A stretch of DNA of 64,000 nucleotides from Rhizobium indicum. Lineage in GTDB: Bacteria > Pseudomonadota > Alphaproteobacteria > Rhizobiales > Rhizobiaceae. Of this stretch, positions 62,030 to 64,000 are shown one piece after another (positions within the stretch are counted from its first letter, which is position 1; every line of letters starts with the position of its first letter). Under the pieces are notes generated by a model. That model searched no databases and was not told the DNA's origin. It worked only from the letters and a program-made list of their open reading frames with translations. Position numbers and translations under genes: made by a program. The stretch spans positions 4,939,501 to 5,003,500 of the forward strand of contig NZ_CP054021.1 in the NCBI RefSeq assembly GCF_005862305.2. The letters run 5' to 3'.

Positions 62030-62153
62030 GTCGACGCTGCCGTGCAGCGCCTCGTTGCTCCGGCCAGCGGAATATGCGTAGGTCGCGTCTGTCGCTTCGG
62101 TCAGGAACAAAGCGACCGGCGCGGCCGCTTCTATCGATGGGGAATAGGGAAAT

Positions 62154-62894
62154 ATGGATCATGTCGATCACATCCTGATCGTCGATGACGATCGCGAAAT
62201 CCGCGAGCTGGTATCGGGCTACCTGCAGAAGAATGGCCTGCGCACGAGCGTTGCTGCCGACGGACGGCAGATGCGCAGTTTTGTCGACGCCAATGCCGTC
62301 GACCTGATCGTGCTCGACGTGATGATGCCCGGCGACGACGGGCTGGTGCTGTGCCGCGAACTGCGCGCCGGCCGGCACAAGGCGATCCCGATCCTGATGC
62401 TGACGGCCCGCACCGACGAGATGGACAGGATCCTCGGGCTGGAGATGGGCGCCGATGATTATCTTCCCAAGCCCTTTGCTGCGCGTGAGCTTCTCGCCCG
62501 CATCAAGGCGGTGCTGCGGCGGACGCGGATGCTGCCGCCCAACCTGCAGATCAGCGAAGCCGGACAATTGCTGACCTTCGGCGACTGGCGGCTCGATACG
62601 GTTGCCCGGCACCTTCTCGACAGGGAAGGGACCGCGATTGCGCTGAGCGGCGCCGAATACCGTCTGCTCCGCGTCTTCATCGATCACCCGCAACGTGTGC
62701 TCAATCGCGACCAGCTTCTGAGCCTGACGCAGGGCCGCGACGCCGATCTCTTCGATCGCTCTATCGATCTCCTGGTCAGCCGCCTGCGTCAGCGGCTGGG
62801 CGACGATGCGCGCGAACCGACTTATATCAAGACGGTGCGCAGCGAAGGCTATGTGTTTTCCGTCCCGGTCGAAATATCGGAGCCGCGCCGATGA
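62154..62894 (+). CDS. OmpR-family response regulator
   Basis: A 246-residue regulator. Receiver domain 1-120: acidic pair DDD near 11-13, phospho-acceptor Asp in LIVLDVMMPGDDG near 54, Lys in DYLPKPFAARELLARI near 104. Winged-helix effector domain about 140-240 ending in YIKTVRSEGYVFSVPV. Its stop overlaps the histidine kinase start (ATGA). It is the obvious candidate to bind the 10-bp repeats at 60747-60870. Confidence 0.94.
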   Translation: MDHVDHILIVDDDREIRELVSGYLQKNGLRTSVAADGRQMRSFVDANAVDLIVLDVMMPGDDGLVLCRELRAGRHKAIPILMLTARTDEMDRILGLEMGADDYLPKPFAARELLARIKAVLRRTRMLPPNLQISEAGQLLTFGDWRLDTVARHLLDREGTAIALSGAEYRLLRVFIDHPQRVLNRDQLLSLTQGRDADLFDRSIDLLVSRLRQRLGDDAREPTYIKTVRSEGYVFSVPVEISEPRR

Positions 62895-64000
62895 AGGCGG
62901 CAATCCCCTTGCCTTCGGGCCTGACGTGGCCGAGCACGTTGCGGTCGCGGATCTTCCTGATCCTGCTGATCGGGCTGGCCTTGGCCTACGGGCTGTCCTT
63001 CAGTGTGCTCTATATGGAGCGGTACATGTCGGCCAAGGCCGTGATGCTCGGCACGCTGGAAAACGATGTTGCAACGTCGATTGCGGTTCTCGATCGGCTT
63101 CCGCCCGGCGAGCGCGGCGACCTGCTCGACCGGCTGAGCCGCGGCAATTACCGTTTCGTGCTCGGGCCCGGCCTTCCCGGCGTGCCTGACACGTCAAGCA
63201 AAGGGGCGGAAATCTCAGGAAAGATCGAGGAGGCTATCGGGCACCGCTTTCCAATCCGGATCGAACGGATTCCAGGCGATGTGAACCGGCTGCAGGCGCA
63301 TCTGACGCTGAGCGACGGAAGCCCGTTGACGATCGACGTCACGCCGAAGGGCGTCATGCCGATCGCCGCATGGCTGCCTTATGTCTTCGTCATCCAGATG
63401 GCGCTGCTCATCCTCTGTACCTGGTTTGCGGTTCGCCAGGCGATCCGGCCGCTTGGCGAGCTTGCCGCCGCCGCCGATGCCCTCGACCCGAACAAGGACG
63501 GTCCGGCCTTGAGCGAGGCGGGGCCGAGCGAGGTCGCGCATGCGGCAAAGGCGTTTAACGCGATGCGGGAGAGGATTGCCCATTACCTCGAAGAGCGCGT
63601 CCAGATCCTGGCGGCAATCTCGCATGACCTGCAGACGCCGATCACCCGCATGCGGCTGCGCGCCGACATGGCGGAGGAGTCGCCGGAGAAAGACAAGCTG
63701 GTGCATGATCTCGGCGAGATCCAGCGTCTCGTCCAGGACGGGATTGCCTATGCGCGCAGCGCGCATGGCAACGGCGAGAAGAGCGCCCGGATCGATCTCG
63801 CTTCGTTCATCGACAGCATAGCCTATGACTACCAGGATATCGGAAAGGCCGTCACCGTCGTCGGGCTGGTTCAGGGCGCCGCCTTCACCAAGCCGCATGC
63901 ACTTCGCCGAATCCTGTCGAACTTCATCGACAATGCGCTGAAGTTCGCTGGTGCTGCCGAGATTAGTGTCGAGCGCAGCGCCGAGAACGATATCGTGATC
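62891..64000 (+). CDS. Sensor histidine kinase (EnvZ-type), truncated by window end
   Basis: The first 370 codons are visible, still open at the edge. One membrane helix is at about residues 21-42, a periplasmic sensor region of about 110 residues follows, and a second helix at about 160-180 (YVFVIQMALLILCTWFAV). HAMP follows (RQAIRPLGELAAAADAL), then HisKA with phospho-acceptor His in ILAAISHDLQTPITRMRLR near 242 and the HATPase N-box SNFIDNALKF near 340. It forms a coupled operon with the regulator. The signal sensed is not known; the neighbours suggest envelope or redox stress. Confidence 0.92.
   Translation, partial: MKAAIPLPSGLTWPSTLRSRIFLILLIGLALAYGLSFSVLYMERYMSAKAVMLGTLENDVATSIAVLDRLPPGERGDLLDRLSRGNYRFVLGPGLPGVPDTSSKGAEISGKIEEAIGHRFPIRIERIPGDVNRLQAHLTLSDGSPLTIDVTPKGVMPIAAWLPYVFVIQMALLILCTWFAVRQAIRPLGELAAAADALDPNKDGPALSEAGPSEVAHAAKAFNAMRERIAHYLEERVQILAAISHDLQTPITRMRLRADMAEESPEKDKLVHDLGEIQRLVQDGIAYARSAHGNGEKSARIDLASFIDSIAYDYQDIGKAVTVVGLVQGAAFTKPHALRRILSNFIDNALKFAGAAEISVERSAENDIVI

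Overview
The window looks like chromosomal DNA of a Rhizobium-type alphaproteobacterium (Rhizobium etli / R. leguminosarum group). This rests on the GC-rich coding sequence, a RopA-type porin, aerobic-pathway cobalamin genes, an abundance of CUT1 sugar ABC systems, and three copies of a short palindromic intergenic repeat typical of rhizobia. No search was run, so species is an inference.

Layout. 1-1042: C-terminal part of a leucyl-tRNA synthetase. 1100-14355: a beta-mannoside/hemicellulose catabolic region with a LacI-type repressor, sugar-binding protein, two permeases, ATPase, GH2 beta-mannosidase, sugar-phosphate isomerase-like and Gfo/Idh/MocA proteins, then separately a YghZ-type aldo-keto reductase and a GH43 beta-xylosidase. 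14356-18763: a possible minus-strand small RNA, a YadGH-type exporter, an SDR lacking the catalytic Tyr/Lys, LysR and a small EamA-like protein. 19029-25839: housekeeping-like genes (retropepsin-like protease, DUF1289, CobS, CobT, DgkA, a DivJ/PdhS-like kinase, SNase, uracil-DNA glycosylase, Lrp). 26556-27620: RopA-like porin. 28070-31087: LysR, AlkD-like repair protein, 3-hydroxyisobutyrate dehydrogenase-like protein and a small unknown. 31288-35581: ssuA-(ssuA remnant)-ssuDCB for sulfonate sulfur. 35828-39463: two convergent ArsR-SRPBCC stress cassettes. 39591-44264: methyltransferase, DUF2270, Usg and a polar amino-acid uptake system without an ATPase gene. 44596-46800: a long disordered OmpA-family protein. 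47076-57654: a minus-strand sugar operon. 58041-64000: envelope genes (two exported alpha/beta hydrolases, DipZ) beside an OmpR/EnvZ-type pair cut by the window end.

The most coherent and interesting system is the minus-strand operon 57654-47076. It encodes a DeoR regulator, deoxyribose-phosphate aldolase, a two-domain ALDH16-like aldehyde dehydrogenase, an RbsD/FucU mutarotase, a ribokinase-family kinase and a complete CUT1 ABC importer. Together they make a self-contained route: import of a pentose (2-deoxyribose is the best guess), anomer conversion, 5-phosphorylation, cleavage to glyceraldehyde-3-phosphate plus acetaldehyde, and acetaldehyde oxidation. Two GTGA-N8-TCAC dyads spaced exactly 21 bp lie before deoC, and a third lies upstream of the regulator, giving a testable operator.

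Other points of note are a decayed second ssuA signal-peptide region with a duplicated promoter motif in the ssu locus, perfect or near-perfect operator palindromes before both ArsR cassettes, and 10-bp-period direct repeats in the divergent dipZ/hydrolase promoter next to an OmpR-family regulator.
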